64,000 bases of DNA from an uncultured Clostridia bacterium (GTDB lineage Bacteria > Bacillota > Clostridia > TANB77 > CAG-508), in assembly GCA_934182605.1 (NCBI GenBank), contig CAKPRQ010000003.1:62001-126000 (forward strand). Direction: 5' to 3'. The notes beneath the pieces are model-generated. The model saw only the letters and a program-made list of their open reading frames with translations, did not search any database and was not told the origin of the DNA. The position numbers and the translations under genes are program-made. Positions 52,870 through 62,535 of this stretch are shown piece after piece; within the stretch, counting starts at the first letter, position 1; every line of letters starts with the position of its first letter.

Positions 52870-54093
52870 TTAAAGTTCACTAATCTTTATATCTCTAACA
52901 TGGTTAATTTTTTCCCATTTTACAGTTGGTTTTATTAAACATTTTATATTTATTAAAATCCAAGAACCTAAAAAGAATGGATATGCTATTAAGCCCTTAA
53001 TCATAGGTTTTATTGGTCTTTTATCTAATAATAAAATTAATACTGCTGTTACTATTGGTAATAAGAATGTTGCAAATATATATTTTCCATAATTAAATAT
53101 TAAATCTATTCCTGTCATACCACCAGTTGCATATATTATACTATTTATTGCTAACAATAAGAAAGTTATAAGCATCATTGGGATTCCTAATATATATAAG
53201 AAACCATCAAAATTCATTAATGTTTTATTTTTAGCAATTCCTTTTATTAAATCTACTGTATAATATTTTGCACATTGTAAGTGTCCTACTGTCCATCTTG
53301 ATCTTTGTGACCAAGATTGTTTAAATCCTATTGGTTGCTCATCGTATACTTTAGCATCAACAGCCCATCCTAATTTTCTTCCTTTTGCTATGCTTTTTAA
53401 AGAAAATTCTATATCTTCTGTTAATGTTTTTGTATTCCAACCTTCTTTTCTTACTATATCCATTTTTACCATAAAGCCTGTTCCATTTATAAGTGGAGAT
53501 AATCCTACATTATATCTAGCTAAATGATAAAATCTATTCATTGTCCAGTAGAATATTGCATATCCTGCTGATATCCAACTATCTGTTGGGTTTTTAATAT
53601 CTCTATATCCTTGTACGATTTCTTCACCTTGACAAAGTTTTCTATTCATTTGTGTTATGAAATCTGGCATTACAATATTATCGGCATCAAATACACAAAA
53701 AGCATCATAATCTGAACCATCTGTTACTTTTTTATTTAAAAACCATTGCAAAGCATACCCTTTAGTCTTTTTAGTTTCATCAAATCTTTCATATACAATA
53801 GCTCCTGCATTCCTTGCTATTTGTGCTGTATTATCTGTACAGTTATCTGCTATTACATATATGTCTAAAAGATTTTTATCATAATCTTGATTTTTTAAAC
53901 TTTCTATTAAATTTGCTACTACTCCTGCTTCATTATGTGCTGGTATTATAGCCATAAATTTATGATTTTTATTTTTAATTAATGGCTTATCTTTTAATTT
54001 TATAAGTGCAGTCGCACTAATTAAAATCTGATATAACCAAAATATCGTAATAATCCATACTAATGCGATTTGTAAAATACCTAAATAATCCAT
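52870..54093 (-). CDS. GT2-family glycosyltransferase, membrane-bound
   Basis: 407 residues from ATG 54091-54093, with AAGGAAGG 8 bases upstream; an earlier ATG at 54150 lacks support. One transmembrane segment, GT-A domain with 'IPAHNEAGVVANLIESL', 'DADNIV' (DxD), the acceptor site 'EDIEFS' (ED) and 'QRSRWTVGHLQC' (QxxRW), then C-terminal helices. The pattern is that of processive synthases of the NodC/cellulose/PgaC group. Product unknown. Confidence 0.9.
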   Translation of the reverse strand: MDYLGILQIALVWIITIFWLYQILISATALIKLKDKPLIKNKNHKFMAIIPAHNEAGVVANLIESLKNQDYDKNLLDIYVIADNCTDNTAQIARNAGAIVYERFDETKKTKGYALQWFLNKKVTDGSDYDAFCVFDADNIVMPDFITQMNRKLCQGEEIVQGYRDIKNPTDSWISAGYAIFYWTMNRFYHLARYNVGLSPLINGTGFMVKMDIVRKEGWNTKTLTEDIEFSLKSIAKGRKLGWAVDAKVYDEQPIGFKQSWSQRSRWTVGHLQCAKYYTVDLIKGIAKNKTLMNFDGFLYILGIPMMLITFLLLAINSIIYATGGMTGIDLIFNYGKYIFATFLLPIVTAVLILLLDKRPIKPMIKGLIAYPFFLGSWILINIKCLIKPTVKWEKINHVRDIKISEL

Positions 54094-54183
54094 AATTTTT
54101 TCCTTCCTTTTATTTTTTCTTATATTACACTTTTTTTCAAAAAAAGTCAAGATTTTTAAGAAAATTTTAATAATTTATAATTT

Positions 54184-54332
54184 GTTACAATTCAGTAAGA
54201 AAACATATAGTTTTAGCATAATCGTGTATATAGCTATTTGCGAGTCAAGACCCAGATTGTGTTACCCTAGCTATGTTTTGACTAAAAATAGCTATATATC
54301 ACGATTTTATAAAATACCATCTGAATTGTAAT
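54184..54332. mobile_element. 149-bp MITE-like element, family E1 copy 4
   Basis: Ends GTTACAATTCAG and CTGAATTGTAAT: compared with copy 1 both arms carry the paired change G-C to A-T. Inner stem lacks one base on the left (CGTGTATATAG). Core GAGTCAAGACCCAGATTGTG. Flanks TATAATTT and TTTTATTC are not duplicates, so this is older or rearranged. It lies 2 bp after the pnp stop. Confidence 0.8.
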
Positions 54333-54334
54333 TT

Positions 54335-56491
54335 TTATTCTTTATTTGTTTTTAAGAAACTTTCTTCATCATCCAATTCATCTTCATCATCTTCTTCTAA
54401 ACCAATTCTCGTTAAGTCTATTTTTCCATGTTCATCTATTTGTAATACTTTTACTTCTACTACATCTCCAACTTTAAATAAGTCTTCTGGTCTTTTTACT
54501 CTTTTTTTAGACATTTTAGATACATGAAGTAAACCTTCTTTTCCTCCACCTAAATCTATAAATGCACCAAATGGCATTAATTTTACTACTGTTCCTTCAT
54601 ATATTTGCCCAGGTTCTATTTCTCTTACTATTTCATGTATAATTTCATACGCTCTTGTTGCTTTATCTGTGTCGTCAGAGTAAATAAATACTTTTCCATC
54701 TTCTTCTATATCTATTTTTACTCCAGTTTCTTCTATAATTTTGTTTATAACTTTACCACCTGCACCTATTACATCTCTTATTTTTTCTACATCTATTTTA
54801 AAGTTAATTATTTTTGGAGCATATTTTGATACTTCATCTCTAGGTTTGTCTATTTGTTTCAACATTACTTCATTTAATATATATAATCTTGCTTTTCTAG
54901 TTCTTTCAAAAGCTTCTTCTATAATATTATATGTTAGTCCATCTATTTTAATGTCTACTTGTATTGCTGTTATACCATTTTTTGTTCCACCTACTTTAAA
55001 GTCCATGTCTCCAAAGAAATCTTCCAATCCTTGTATATCTGTTAACATTACATAGTTATCTGGGTTTTCTTCATCTGTTACAAGTCCTGTTGATATTCCT
55101 GCTACTGGTTCTTTTATAGGAACTCCTGCATCCATTAAAGCTAATGTACTTCCACATATACTAGCTTGAGATGTTGAACCATTTGAACTTAATACCTCTG
55201 ATACTACTCTTATTGTATAAGGAAATTCTTCTTCTGATGGTATTACTGGCTCTAATGCTCTTTCTGCTAAAGCTCCATGTCCTATTTCTCTTCTGCCTTG
55301 TGCTTTTGCTGGTCTTGCTTCTCCTACGCTATATGGTGGGAAATAATAATGGTGCATATATCTTTTACTTGTTTGTGTATCTATTCCATCTAATAATTGG
55401 TCTTCATTTGCCATTCCTAAAGTTGCTACAGACATTACTTGCGTTTGCCCTCTTGTAAATATTGCGCTTCCATGTGTTCTTGGTAATACTCCAACTTCAC
55501 ATGATAATGGTCTTATTTCATCTATTTTTCTACCATCTACTCTCTTTTTATCATGTAATATCATTTCTCTTACACATTTCTTTTCTAATTTATATATAGC
55601 ATCTGCAATTTTAGTTTTATTTTCTTCTAAAGCTTCTTCACCGTGAATTTCTTTATATCTTTCTTCTATTTTTGAAGTCAATTCTTCCATATGTTCATCT
55701 CTAAGTGTTTTATCCACAGCTTGTACACCTTTTTTCATCTCATCTTTAAATTCTTTTTCTATTTCAGTATAAATTTCTTCATCTACAACGAAAGGTGTAT
55801 ATTCAAATTTAGGTTTTCCTATTTCTTTTTGAATTTTACTTATAAATGTACATAATTTCTTTATTTCTTTATGTCCTTTTTTTATAGCTTCTAACATAGT
55901 TTTATCTGGTAATTCTTTTGCTCCCGCTTCTATCATAGCTATTTTTTCTTTAGTTCCAGCTACTAATAAATTAAGAATACTTTTTTCTCTTTCTTCTTCT
56001 GTTGGATTTATTACAACTTCATTATCTACATAACCAACTTGTACTGCTGCTGTAGGTCCGTTAAATGGGATATCTGATATTGATAATGCTATTGAAGTTC
56101 CCAACATTGCACATACTTCTGGTGAATTATCTTGTTCTACAGATACTACTAATGCATTAACACATACATCATTTCTAAAATCTTTTGGAAATAATGGTCT
56201 TATAGGTCTATCTATAGCTCTTGCTGTTAAAATAGCCTTATCTGCTGGTTTTCCTTCCTTTCTTTGGAAACTTCCTGGAATTTTTCCTACTGCATATAAT
56301 CTCTCTTCATAATCTACTGATAATGGGAAAAAGTCTATCCCTTCTCTTGGTTCCTTTGAAGCTGTTACGTTTACAAGTACAGCTGTATCTCCATATCTTA
56401 CTAAACAACTTCCGTTAGCTAGTTCACACATTTTTCCTGTTTCTACAACTAACTTTCTTCCTGCTAATTCTGTTTCAAATTTTTTAAACAT
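54335..56491 (-). CDS. pnp: Polynucleotide phosphorylase
   Basis: 718 residues. Two RNase PH domains ('IDRPIRPLFPKDFRNDV', 'SSNGSTSQASICGSTLALM'), then KH ('IRDVIGAGGKVINKIIEET') and S1 ('GQIYEGTVVKLMPFGAFID') domains. Phosphorolytic 3'-5' RNA decay. Downstream of rpsO, the usual order. Confidence 0.97.
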   Translation of the reverse strand: MFKKFETELAGRKLVVETGKMCELANGSCLVRYGDTAVLVNVTASKEPREGIDFFPLSVDYEERLYAVGKIPGSFQRKEGKPADKAILTARAIDRPIRPLFPKDFRNDVCVNALVVSVEQDNSPEVCAMLGTSIALSISDIPFNGPTAAVQVGYVDNEVVINPTEEEREKSILNLLVAGTKEKIAMIEAGAKELPDKTMLEAIKKGHKEIKKLCTFISKIQKEIGKPKFEYTPFVVDEEIYTEIEKEFKDEMKKGVQAVDKTLRDEHMEELTSKIEERYKEIHGEEALEENKTKIADAIYKLEKKCVREMILHDKKRVDGRKIDEIRPLSCEVGVLPRTHGSAIFTRGQTQVMSVATLGMANEDQLLDGIDTQTSKRYMHHYYFPPYSVGEARPAKAQGRREIGHGALAERALEPVIPSEEEFPYTIRVVSEVLSSNGSTSQASICGSTLALMDAGVPIKEPVAGISTGLVTDEENPDNYVMLTDIQGLEDFFGDMDFKVGGTKNGITAIQVDIKIDGLTYNIIEEAFERTRKARLYILNEVMLKQIDKPRDEVSKYAPKIINFKIDVEKIRDVIGAGGKVINKIIEETGVKIDIEEDGKVFIYSDDTDKATRAYEIIHEIVREIEPGQIYEGTVVKLMPFGAFIDLGGGKEGLLHVSKMSKKRVKRPEDLFKVGDVVEVKVLQIDEHGKIDLTRIGLEEDDEDELDDEESFLKTNKE

Positions 56492-56524
56492 TTTTTAAAT
56501 CCTCCTAAAAATTATTTATAACAA

Positions 56525-56602
56525 TATTTGCAGAAAGAGTAACCTCTATTAAGAAATTTAAGTTTAAATTTTTTAATACAAGCTACTACTCATTGCAAAT
56601 AT
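56525..56602 (-). promoter_or_regulatory. Long hairpin in the pnp leader
   Basis: ATATTTGCA (56525-56533) pairs with TGCAAATAT (56594-56602); inner GAGTA/TACTC and a long AT stem follow. It ends 34 bp before the pnp start codon. In E. coli a leader hairpin cut by RNase III controls PNPase; similar control here is inferred. A decayed MITE is the alternative. Confidence 0.5.
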
Positions 56603-56621
56603 ATTATATGCTATAAAATAA

Positions 56622-56648
56622 GAGCAAAAAGATACAATTTTTTTGCCC
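56622..56648 (-). terminator. Weak terminator after rpsO
   Basis: GGGCAAAAA with TTTTTGCTC, then TTATTTTAT. Probably partial, since pnp follows. Confidence 0.5.
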
Positions 56649-56658
56649 TTATTATCAA

Positions 56659-56922
56659 TTATTTTCTTAAACTTAATTTATCAACAATTGCTCTATATCT
56701 TTCGATATCAGTTTTTGCTAAATAATTTAATAAACTTCTTCTTTTACCAATCATTTTATAAAGTCCTCTTCTTGAATGATTGTCTTTTTTGTGAACTTTT
56801 AAATGTTCTGTTAATTCAGCAATTCTTTCTGATAATAAAGCTATTTGTACCTCAGATGATCCTGTATCGTTAGAATCTCTTTGATATGTTTTTATTATTT
56901 CTTGTTTTCTTTCTGCTGTCAT
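56659..56922 (-). CDS. rpsO: 30S ribosomal protein S15
   Basis: 87 residues. 'TGSSEVQIALLSERIAELT', 'HLKVHKKDNHSRRGLYKMI' and 'GKRRSLLNYLAKTDIERYR' are canonical uS15, which binds the central 16S junction and the rpsO leader. GGAGG lies 7 bases before ATG 56922. Confidence 0.97.
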   Translation of the reverse strand: MTAERKQEIIKTYQRDSNDTGSSEVQIALLSERIAELTEHLKVHKKDNHSRRGLYKMIGKRRSLLNYLAKTDIERYRAIVDKLSLRK

Positions 56923-56954
56923 TTAATACACCTCCATATTTTTTTATTCCTAAA

Positions 56955-56998
56955 ACCTAGTTTAAGTGGTGTTATTTACCTTAAACAAAGTAATAGGT
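56955..56998 (-). promoter_or_regulatory. Predicted S15 autoregulatory leader structure
   Basis: On the minus strand ACCTA...TAGGT (56994-56998 with 56955-56959) encloses GTTTAAG...CTTAAAC (56980-56986 with 56960-56966) around a 13-base loop, 33 bp upstream of rpsO. S15 leaders are known to be structured and autoregulated, with different folds in each lineage. Confidence 0.5.
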
Positions 56999-57130
56999 AC
57001 TTCAACCTTTTTTATTATACTACAAAAATACTTACTTGTCAAATTTTTTACACATTTATTTTTAAGCAAATTTTACGTATATTTAGAATTTTTTTACAAA
57101 TACTATTTAAAAAGTTAGGAGGTTTTATTA

Positions 57131-57556
57131 ATGGAAAATATTGAAATTTTAAATGAAGTGCACAAAGGTGCTAAAATGGGTATGGAATCTATTGATACTA
57201 TCGCTGATAAAACAGAAGATGTTAATTTAAAAAAAGTTTTAACTTCTCAATATAAAGAGTACAAAAAAATATATGATAATTCAGAAATTTTACTTGCTAA
57301 ACACGATGGTACTCCCGAAGATATTCCCCCTATGCAAAATGTTATGACTTGGATGGGTATACAAATGAATACTTTAACTGATACTAGTAATAATAAACTA
57401 GCAGATCTTATGATACAAGGTATAAATATGGGAATTATTAAAGGTAATGAAATTTTAAATCATGAAAAAGATATGCCTAATGAGACTAAAAAACTTGTGA
57501 CTGATTATGTTGCTCTTCAAGAAAGAAATTTAGATGAGATGAAAAAGTGGTTGTAG
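57131..57556 (+). CDS. Helical DUF2383/ferritin-like-fold hypothetical protein
   Basis: 141 residues, soluble and all-helical: 'LNEVHKGAKMGMESIDTIA', 'LKKVLTSQYKEYKKIYDNS' and 'LADLMIQGINMGIIKGNEI' form amphipathic helices of a four-helix bundle. The layout resembles DUF2383-type clostridial proteins with a ferritin-like fold. I see no full di-iron ligand set. AGGAGG lies 8 bases before ATG 57131. One of only three plus-strand protein genes in the window. Confidence 0.6.
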   Translation: MENIEILNEVHKGAKMGMESIDTIADKTEDVNLKKVLTSQYKEYKKIYDNSEILLAKHDGTPEDIPPMQNVMTWMGIQMNTLTDTSNNKLADLMIQGINMGIIKGNEILNHEKDMPNETKKLVTDYVALQERNLDEMKKWL

Positions 57557-57591
57557 TTTTTTTTATTTTATCAATTTAAAGATTAAAAAAT

Positions 57592-57630
57592 AAGGAATAA
57601 ATTATACATATTATAATTTGTCCCTTTTTG
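57592..57630 (+). terminator. Terminator of the helical-protein gene
   Basis: AAGGAATAAATTATA with TATAATTTGTCCCTT (13 of 15 pairs), then TTTGTTTT. Confidence 0.75.
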
Positions 57631-57632
57631 TT

Positions 57633-57914
57633 TTATTGTAATTCTATATCTTTCCAGGATTCGTAGTTTTTAATCTGCTTTTCCATAAAATCACTTATTA
57701 AACATAAACATCTATTATTCATATCATACACGTCTTGTTTTTCATTGTTTGGTAAAATATAATTAGACATGTTTCCAATATATATATATTCTAATATATA
57801 TTTTCGTGTAGAATTTTCTATACCTACAAAACATTTATACAATATATTCTCAAATTTCCCTTTATATCCTGCAGGATATAAACCTTGTGGTAAGTACGGA
57901 ATATCCTTATTGTA
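57633..57914 (-). pseudogene. Small ORF or gene remnant without a clear start
   Basis: The open frame extends upstream of the first ATG (57842) to about 57914, through 'DIPYLPQGLYPAGYKGKFE', with no usable start codon in that part. The downstream 69 residues ('MYKCFVGIENSTRKYILEY' onward) are soluble and unrecognised. It probably is the end of a gene whose 5' part was lost, or a short gene with a non-ATG start. Confidence 0.4.
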
Positions 57915-57949
57915 AAAAAATATGTAATAAGCCTAACAAAATATAAATT

Positions 57950-60487
57950 TCAAGGCTCAAATACTATCTCTCCTTCCACATCTGTTCTCCTTACAATTAT
58001 ATTTCTATTTTCTAATCTTTCAAGAATTTCTTCACTAGGATGTCCGAATATATTATTTCTGCCAACAGATATAACAGCAATTTTAGGACTTACTAATTCT
58101 AAAAAACTTTCTATTGTAGAAGTTTTAGAGCCGTGATGTGCAACTTTTAATATATCTGCTTTTAATTTATTTGTTCCTCTATATAAATTAACTAATTTCT
58201 CTTCTGCAATTTTTTCTATATCGCCTGTATATAATATACTTATATTTCTATCTTTATATTTAAATACTAAAGAGTTATTATTTATCGCATTCTGAGAAAT
58301 GTATTCTTTTACATTTTCTAATGGAAATAATACTTCTATATATGCGTTTTTATCTATTTTTATAACATCACCTTTTTTAGCTAATATCAAATTTATCTTT
58401 TTCTCTTTTACTATATCTAAAAATTTTCCATAATTTTCTGCCATTTCAAATTGTTTACTAAATATTATGTTTTCTACCTTTATATTTTTTAAAACTGTTA
58501 ATAAACCTTGCACGTGGTCTGAATCGAAATGAGATATTATTACGAAGTCTAATTTATTTATTCTTCTATCTAATAAGTATGGCAATGTGGTGTTTTTTCC
58601 TACATCATAACTTTCACTTCCTCCTCCATCTATTAAAATCTTCTTATTTTTTTCTGTTATTATTAAACTGCAATCCCCTTGCCCTACATCTACGAAATAA
58701 ACTTTTGTATTAAAATTGAATATTCCTATATCTATACTTATAATAATTATTATATAGCATACTAAAATTATCTTAAGTATTTTAAAAAATATTTTATAAT
58801 ATTTCCTTACTTTTCTTTTTATAACATCTTCCTTAGCTATATACATACCAATAAAAATTAATATTAAAATATAATATAATAATACAGAAAATAAATAAGG
58901 AGTTTTTAGATATAAATTAGCATTTGGCAATTTGGATATATTATTTGTCATTATGTTTGTAAATACCAATAAGAAATTTTCTATGTCATTTAAGTATATA
59001 GATATTGGAAAAATTATATAAGAAAAAAATATTATTATAAAGCCTAAAATTACTACTACACCTATAATAGGTGCTACTATCAGATTAGATATTAAGAAAT
59101 ATAAAGAAAAGTTATTAAAATTTAATAAAATTATTGGGAATACAAATAACTGTGCTGATATACATACTACTATTGCGTCTATAAAAAATCTTTTTACTAC
59201 TAAAATTTTTCCTAAAATAAATTCTTTTAATTTCTCTCTTTTAACACCCTTGTTATTAAACGTTTCTTCTTTGTATATCTCACCTTTTCGTCTTCTATAT
59301 TCTTCTACAACTTTCATTCCTAAAACTATTCCAATTGTACCTAAGTATGATAATTGATAACTTAAACTTAATAAAATATATGGATTATACAATAAAGTTA
59401 TAAGACTTGCTATTGAAATATTTACCCAGAAATCTGACCTACGTTTTACTAAAAAGGAAATTAAAAAAATTATCCCCATTATACTAGCTCTTACAACTGA
59501 CGGTGCAAAATTCGTTAGAAACATAAAAAATATTATTATTAGAATTGTTACTATATGTATACATTTTTTAGAAATTCCAAATAATCTTAATATAAATATA
59601 CTGCATATTATAATGTAAGAAATATGCATTCCAGATACAGCAAGTATATGTGAAAGACTAACTATTTTAAAATTTTCTGTTTGTTCATCTGTTATTTCTT
59701 CTACTTCACCTATAAGAATTCCTTTTAACAAAGCCTTTTCTTCAATATTATCTATATATAAATTATCTAACTGTTTTTCAAAACTATTTTTTACTTTATT
59801 AGATAACATATATGTACTACTTAAATAATTTTCACCTAAAACTTTTACTTTATTTTTTTGAATTTTAAAAGTTCCATATACATTTATAGTTTTTAAATAT
59901 TCTTTATAGCTAAAACCTTTATAATTAGTACTATCTTCTGCTTCTTGGAATACACCTTCGAAACATATTAAATCTCCATATTTTATATTGCTTTTATCAT
60001 TTTTATCTAGTTTTATATAACAATATGTATTATTATATTTTTTTATATTAATACTCTCTATCTTAACTTTATACATGTTACTGAATTCTTTTTCTTCTTT
60101 ATCACTAACAACTATAGCATATACTTTTATATTTTTATTTGCCAGCAAATTTATATCATCTAAAAAATCTTGAAATTTTTCTGACTTAAAACTTAATAAT
60201 AAAAATCCGATTATTATAAATATTCCAAATGGAATTAATACTGATTTATCTATATATAATTTTAAATATCTTAAGAAGATATATAAGAATTTAAAGAATT
60301 TACCAAAAAACATTTTGCTTGTTTTAAATTTAAAAATTATACTTAAAAATGATTTATTTCTTAATAACAGTAATAAAATTATGACAAAAATCGACAAAAA
60401 AAGGATTATACTTTTACTAAAGTATAATCCCATTATTATTCCAATTATTAATCCAAAATTTGCTACTGCTATTAAACGATACTTCAT
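57950..60487 (-). CDS. comEC: ComEC/Rec2 DNA uptake channel
   Basis: 845 residues. N-terminal OB-like DUF4131 part, a competence domain with about ten helices ('ILAVSGMHISYIIICSIFI'), and a C-terminal metallo-beta-lactamase domain ('VDVGQGDCSLIITEKNKKI', 'ISHFDSDHVQGLL', 'VAHHGSKTSTIESFLELV'). Imports single-stranded DNA and is widespread in clostridia not known to be naturally competent. ATG 60487 follows AAGGAG. Confidence 0.95.
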   Translation of the reverse strand: MKYRLIAVANFGLIIGIIMGLYFSKSIILFLSIFVIILLLLLRNKSFLSIIFKFKTSKMFFGKFFKFLYIFLRYLKLYIDKSVLIPFGIFIIIGFLLLSFKSEKFQDFLDDINLLANKNIKVYAIVVSDKEEKEFSNMYKVKIESINIKKYNNTYCYIKLDKNDKSNIKYGDLICFEGVFQEAEDSTNYKGFSYKEYLKTINVYGTFKIQKNKVKVLGENYLSSTYMLSNKVKNSFEKQLDNLYIDNIEEKALLKGILIGEVEEITDEQTENFKIVSLSHILAVSGMHISYIIICSIFILRLFGISKKCIHIVTILIIIFFMFLTNFAPSVVRASIMGIIFLISFLVKRRSDFWVNISIASLITLLYNPYILLSLSYQLSYLGTIGIVLGMKVVEEYRRRKGEIYKEETFNNKGVKREKLKEFILGKILVVKRFFIDAIVVCISAQLFVFPIILLNFNNFSLYFLISNLIVAPIIGVVVILGFIIIFFSYIIFPISIYLNDIENFLLVFTNIMTNNISKLPNANLYLKTPYLFSVLLYYILILIFIGMYIAKEDVIKRKVRKYYKIFFKILKIILVCYIIIIISIDIGIFNFNTKVYFVDVGQGDCSLIITEKNKKILIDGGGSESYDVGKNTTLPYLLDRRINKLDFVIISHFDSDHVQGLLTVLKNIKVENIIFSKQFEMAENYGKFLDIVKEKKINLILAKKGDVIKIDKNAYIEVLFPLENVKEYISQNAINNNSLVFKYKDRNISILYTGDIEKIAEEKLVNLYRGTNKLKADILKVAHHGSKTSTIESFLELVSPKIAVISVGRNNIFGHPSEEILERLENRNIIVRRTDVEGEIVFEP

Positions 60488-60514
60488 TAAGTCTCCTTCT
60501 TAATTTAATTCTTA

Positions 60515-61738
60515 TTATATTAATCTTCTACCTTCAACAAATCTTGTATCATAATAACCACTCATTATAGTATCTGTTGTTACACCAGTATTTGAATTTT
60601 CTGCGTGAACAATTCTACCATTACCAATATAAATACCAGCATGGCCTATTGATGTATTTGAGTAATTATTAAATATAACTAAATCTCCTGGTACTAAATT
60701 TTCTTTACTTACATATTGACCATAATTTGATTGTGTTACTGCATTATGTGGTAAACTAATTCCAAATTGTTGATATACATACATTGTAAATCCTGAACAG
60801 TCAAATGATGTTGGTCCAGAACCTCCATATACATAACCATAACCTATATATTGTTTTGCAAATTCTGCTACAGAATTACCAGATGCACTTGATATTAAAG
60901 CAGCACTCTTTTCACTTGAAACTGGATTAGCTGTTCTATTTATAGAACTTCTGCTTGTTACTTCTGTTTTTTCATCAGAAACTAAATTTGCAAATATATA
61001 TGCTACACTATCTCCATTTTTAATCTTATACCATTCGCCTAAATCTTCTATTATTTGTACTTCTTCATTTAATACTGCCATATCAACTACCTCAGAATCT
61101 GTAGACGCTTCTGCTCTTATATTAGCACTCGTAACATTTACATATCCTGTTTTAGTTTCAGTAGTATTTGTTTCGCTATTAGTATCAGGTGTTTCTGTAT
61201 TACTTATTTTATCAAAATTTTCAATATATTTATTTAGAACCCATCCCTTAATACTATCAACTTCTATACAACTCCAATTATTTATTGTTTCTATTATATT
61301 TATAGAAGTTGCATTTTCTACTGTTTTTATCGAACTTGAAATTAAAGCTGGCAATATATATACATTTGTATTTGCTTTCAACTTAATTTCACCATTATCA
61401 TTTGTATTTGTGTTATCTACTGTATTACCATCTGTTGTTTGATTATTTTCATCTGTTGTGGAAGGAATATCTTGATCTAATCTTATATATTCCGCAGCAA
61501 CGTAACCTTCGTATCCATCAAAAGAAATTTTATACCAATCTCCTTCTTTAGAAATTACTTCAAGTTTATCTCCTTCATCTAAGTTTCTTAAAATATTTGA
61601 ATATGTCGTTGGTTCTTTTCTAAGTCTTAAAGTCTCCGTTATTACTGTTGCTGTTTCAGCATAACTAACTGACATTATAAGCTGACCTATCGTTATTGCA
61701 GAGATTATCGTTAGTGTAAGCTTTCGAGCTTTTTCCAT
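60515..61738 (-). CDS. Secreted NlpC/P60 peptidoglycan hydrolase with three SH3 repeats
   Basis: 407 residues. Signal peptide (residues 7-27) is followed by three SH3b domains ('TLRLRKEPTTYSNILRNLD'; 'KANTNVYILPALISSS'; 'SANIRAEASTDSEVVDMAV') with Thr/Asn-rich linkers, then an NlpC/P60 domain with catalytic Cys in 'SFDCSGFTMYVYQQFG', His in 'IGHAGIYIGNGRIVHAE' and a polar third residue (the second His). Cuts D-Glu-diaminoacid stem-peptide bonds. Confidence 0.93.
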   Translation of the reverse strand: MEKARKLTLTIISAITIGQLIMSVSYAETATVITETLRLRKEPTTYSNILRNLDEGDKLEVISKEGDWYKISFDGYEGYVAAEYIRLDQDIPSTTDENNQTTDGNTVDNTNTNDNGEIKLKANTNVYILPALISSSIKTVENATSINIIETINNWSCIEVDSIKGWVLNKYIENFDKISNTETPDTNSETNTTETKTGYVNVTSANIRAEASTDSEVVDMAVLNEEVQIIEDLGEWYKIKNGDSVAYIFANLVSDEKTEVTSRSSINRTANPVSSEKSAALISSASGNSVAEFAKQYIGYGYVYGGSGPTSFDCSGFTMYVYQQFGISLPHNAVTQSNYGQYVSKENLVPGDLVIFNNYSNTSIGHAGIYIGNGRIVHAENSNTGVTTDTIMSGYYDTRFVEGRRLI

Positions 61739-61842
61739 TTCTTTATATCTTCCTTTCTTAACACGACTATTCCTATTATACTATTTTTTTTTACTTTTGT
61801 CAAATTTTAGAAAAATTGTCAGTAATTAAAAGTAAAAAAATA

Positions 61843-61990
61843 CTTATAATTCAGTAAGAAATACAAGCTTTCAAAAAATCTTGATATATAGCTATTTGCA
61901 AGTCAAGACCCAGATTGTGTAGCCCTAATTATGTTTTGACTAAAAATAGCTATATATCAAGATTTTACTAAATTTATGCTGAACAGTAAC
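61843..61990. mobile_element. 148-bp MITE-like element, family E1 copy 5
   Basis: Perfect 8-bp duplications AAAAAATA at 61835-61842 and 61991-61998. Ends CTTATAATTCAG and CTGAACAGTAAC. Stem AAATCTTGATATATAGCTAT with its exact complement; core CAAGTCAAGACCCAGATTG. The target lies in the arm of the next gene's terminator. Confidence 0.87.
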
Positions 61991-61991
61991 A

Positions 61992-62030
61992 AAAAATATA
62001 GTAAACATCCACTTATTTTACTATATTTTT
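61992..62030 (-). terminator. Terminator of the 157-aa gene
   Basis: AAAAATATAGTAAA pairs with TTTACTATATTTTT over an 11-base loop. Confidence 0.82.
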
Positions 62031-62061
62031 CTTTATATTAAATTCATCCTACTATGTAAAG

Positions 62062-62535
62062 TTAAATTTTCATCTCACTAAATTTATAGAAAATTTCTCC
62101 GTTTTCTTTTAATTGAATTCCATTAGGTAGTATAATTTCTAAAGTTGCATAATTCACAACTAAAATATTGTTGCCAAAATTTTCTAACCCCAATTCATCT
62201 AACAAATCTTGGTTCCAAGCATAATACTTATCATAGTTTTCTTCATCTTCTTTTATAATTTCTTTTTCTTTTAAAATATTTGATATAGAGATTATATCTT
62301 CATTTTGTGAATCTTTTAATTTTTCACCTTTTAATAAAGTTTCGTCTTCTTTTATTACAGATTGTTCATTTATAACTTTGATTTTAGCTTGAACCTGCAA
62401 TAAACTTGTATTAATATCTTCTATATTTGTTTTTGTAAGAATTTCTATACCATTACCATTATTTTTAATTCCATAATATGCTATGCCACATAATGTGATT
62501 ATTATTAATATTATTATTACTGTTCTTAATTTCAT
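62062..62535 (-). CDS. Single-pass membrane protein of unknown function
   Basis: 157 residues. A transmembrane helix (residues 5-22) is followed by an extracytoplasmic acidic domain ('INTSLLQVQAKIKVINEQS', 'YYAWNQDLLDELGLENFGN'). Its start overlaps the stop of the LiaF-like gene (ATGA), so the two are translated together. No family recognised. Confidence 0.65.
   Translation of the reverse strand: MKLRTVIIILIIITLCGIAYYGIKNNGNGIEILTKTNIEDINTSLLQVQAKIKVINEQSVIKEDETLLKGEKLKDSQNEDIISISNILKEKEIIKEDEENYDKYYAWNQDLLDELGLENFGNNILVVNYATLEIILPNGIQLKENGEIFYKFSEMKI

Noticed and set aside
9785..61998. E1 copies as a dispersed CRISPR array
   Set aside because: Copies are kilobases apart, palindromic with target duplications, without spacers or cas genes.
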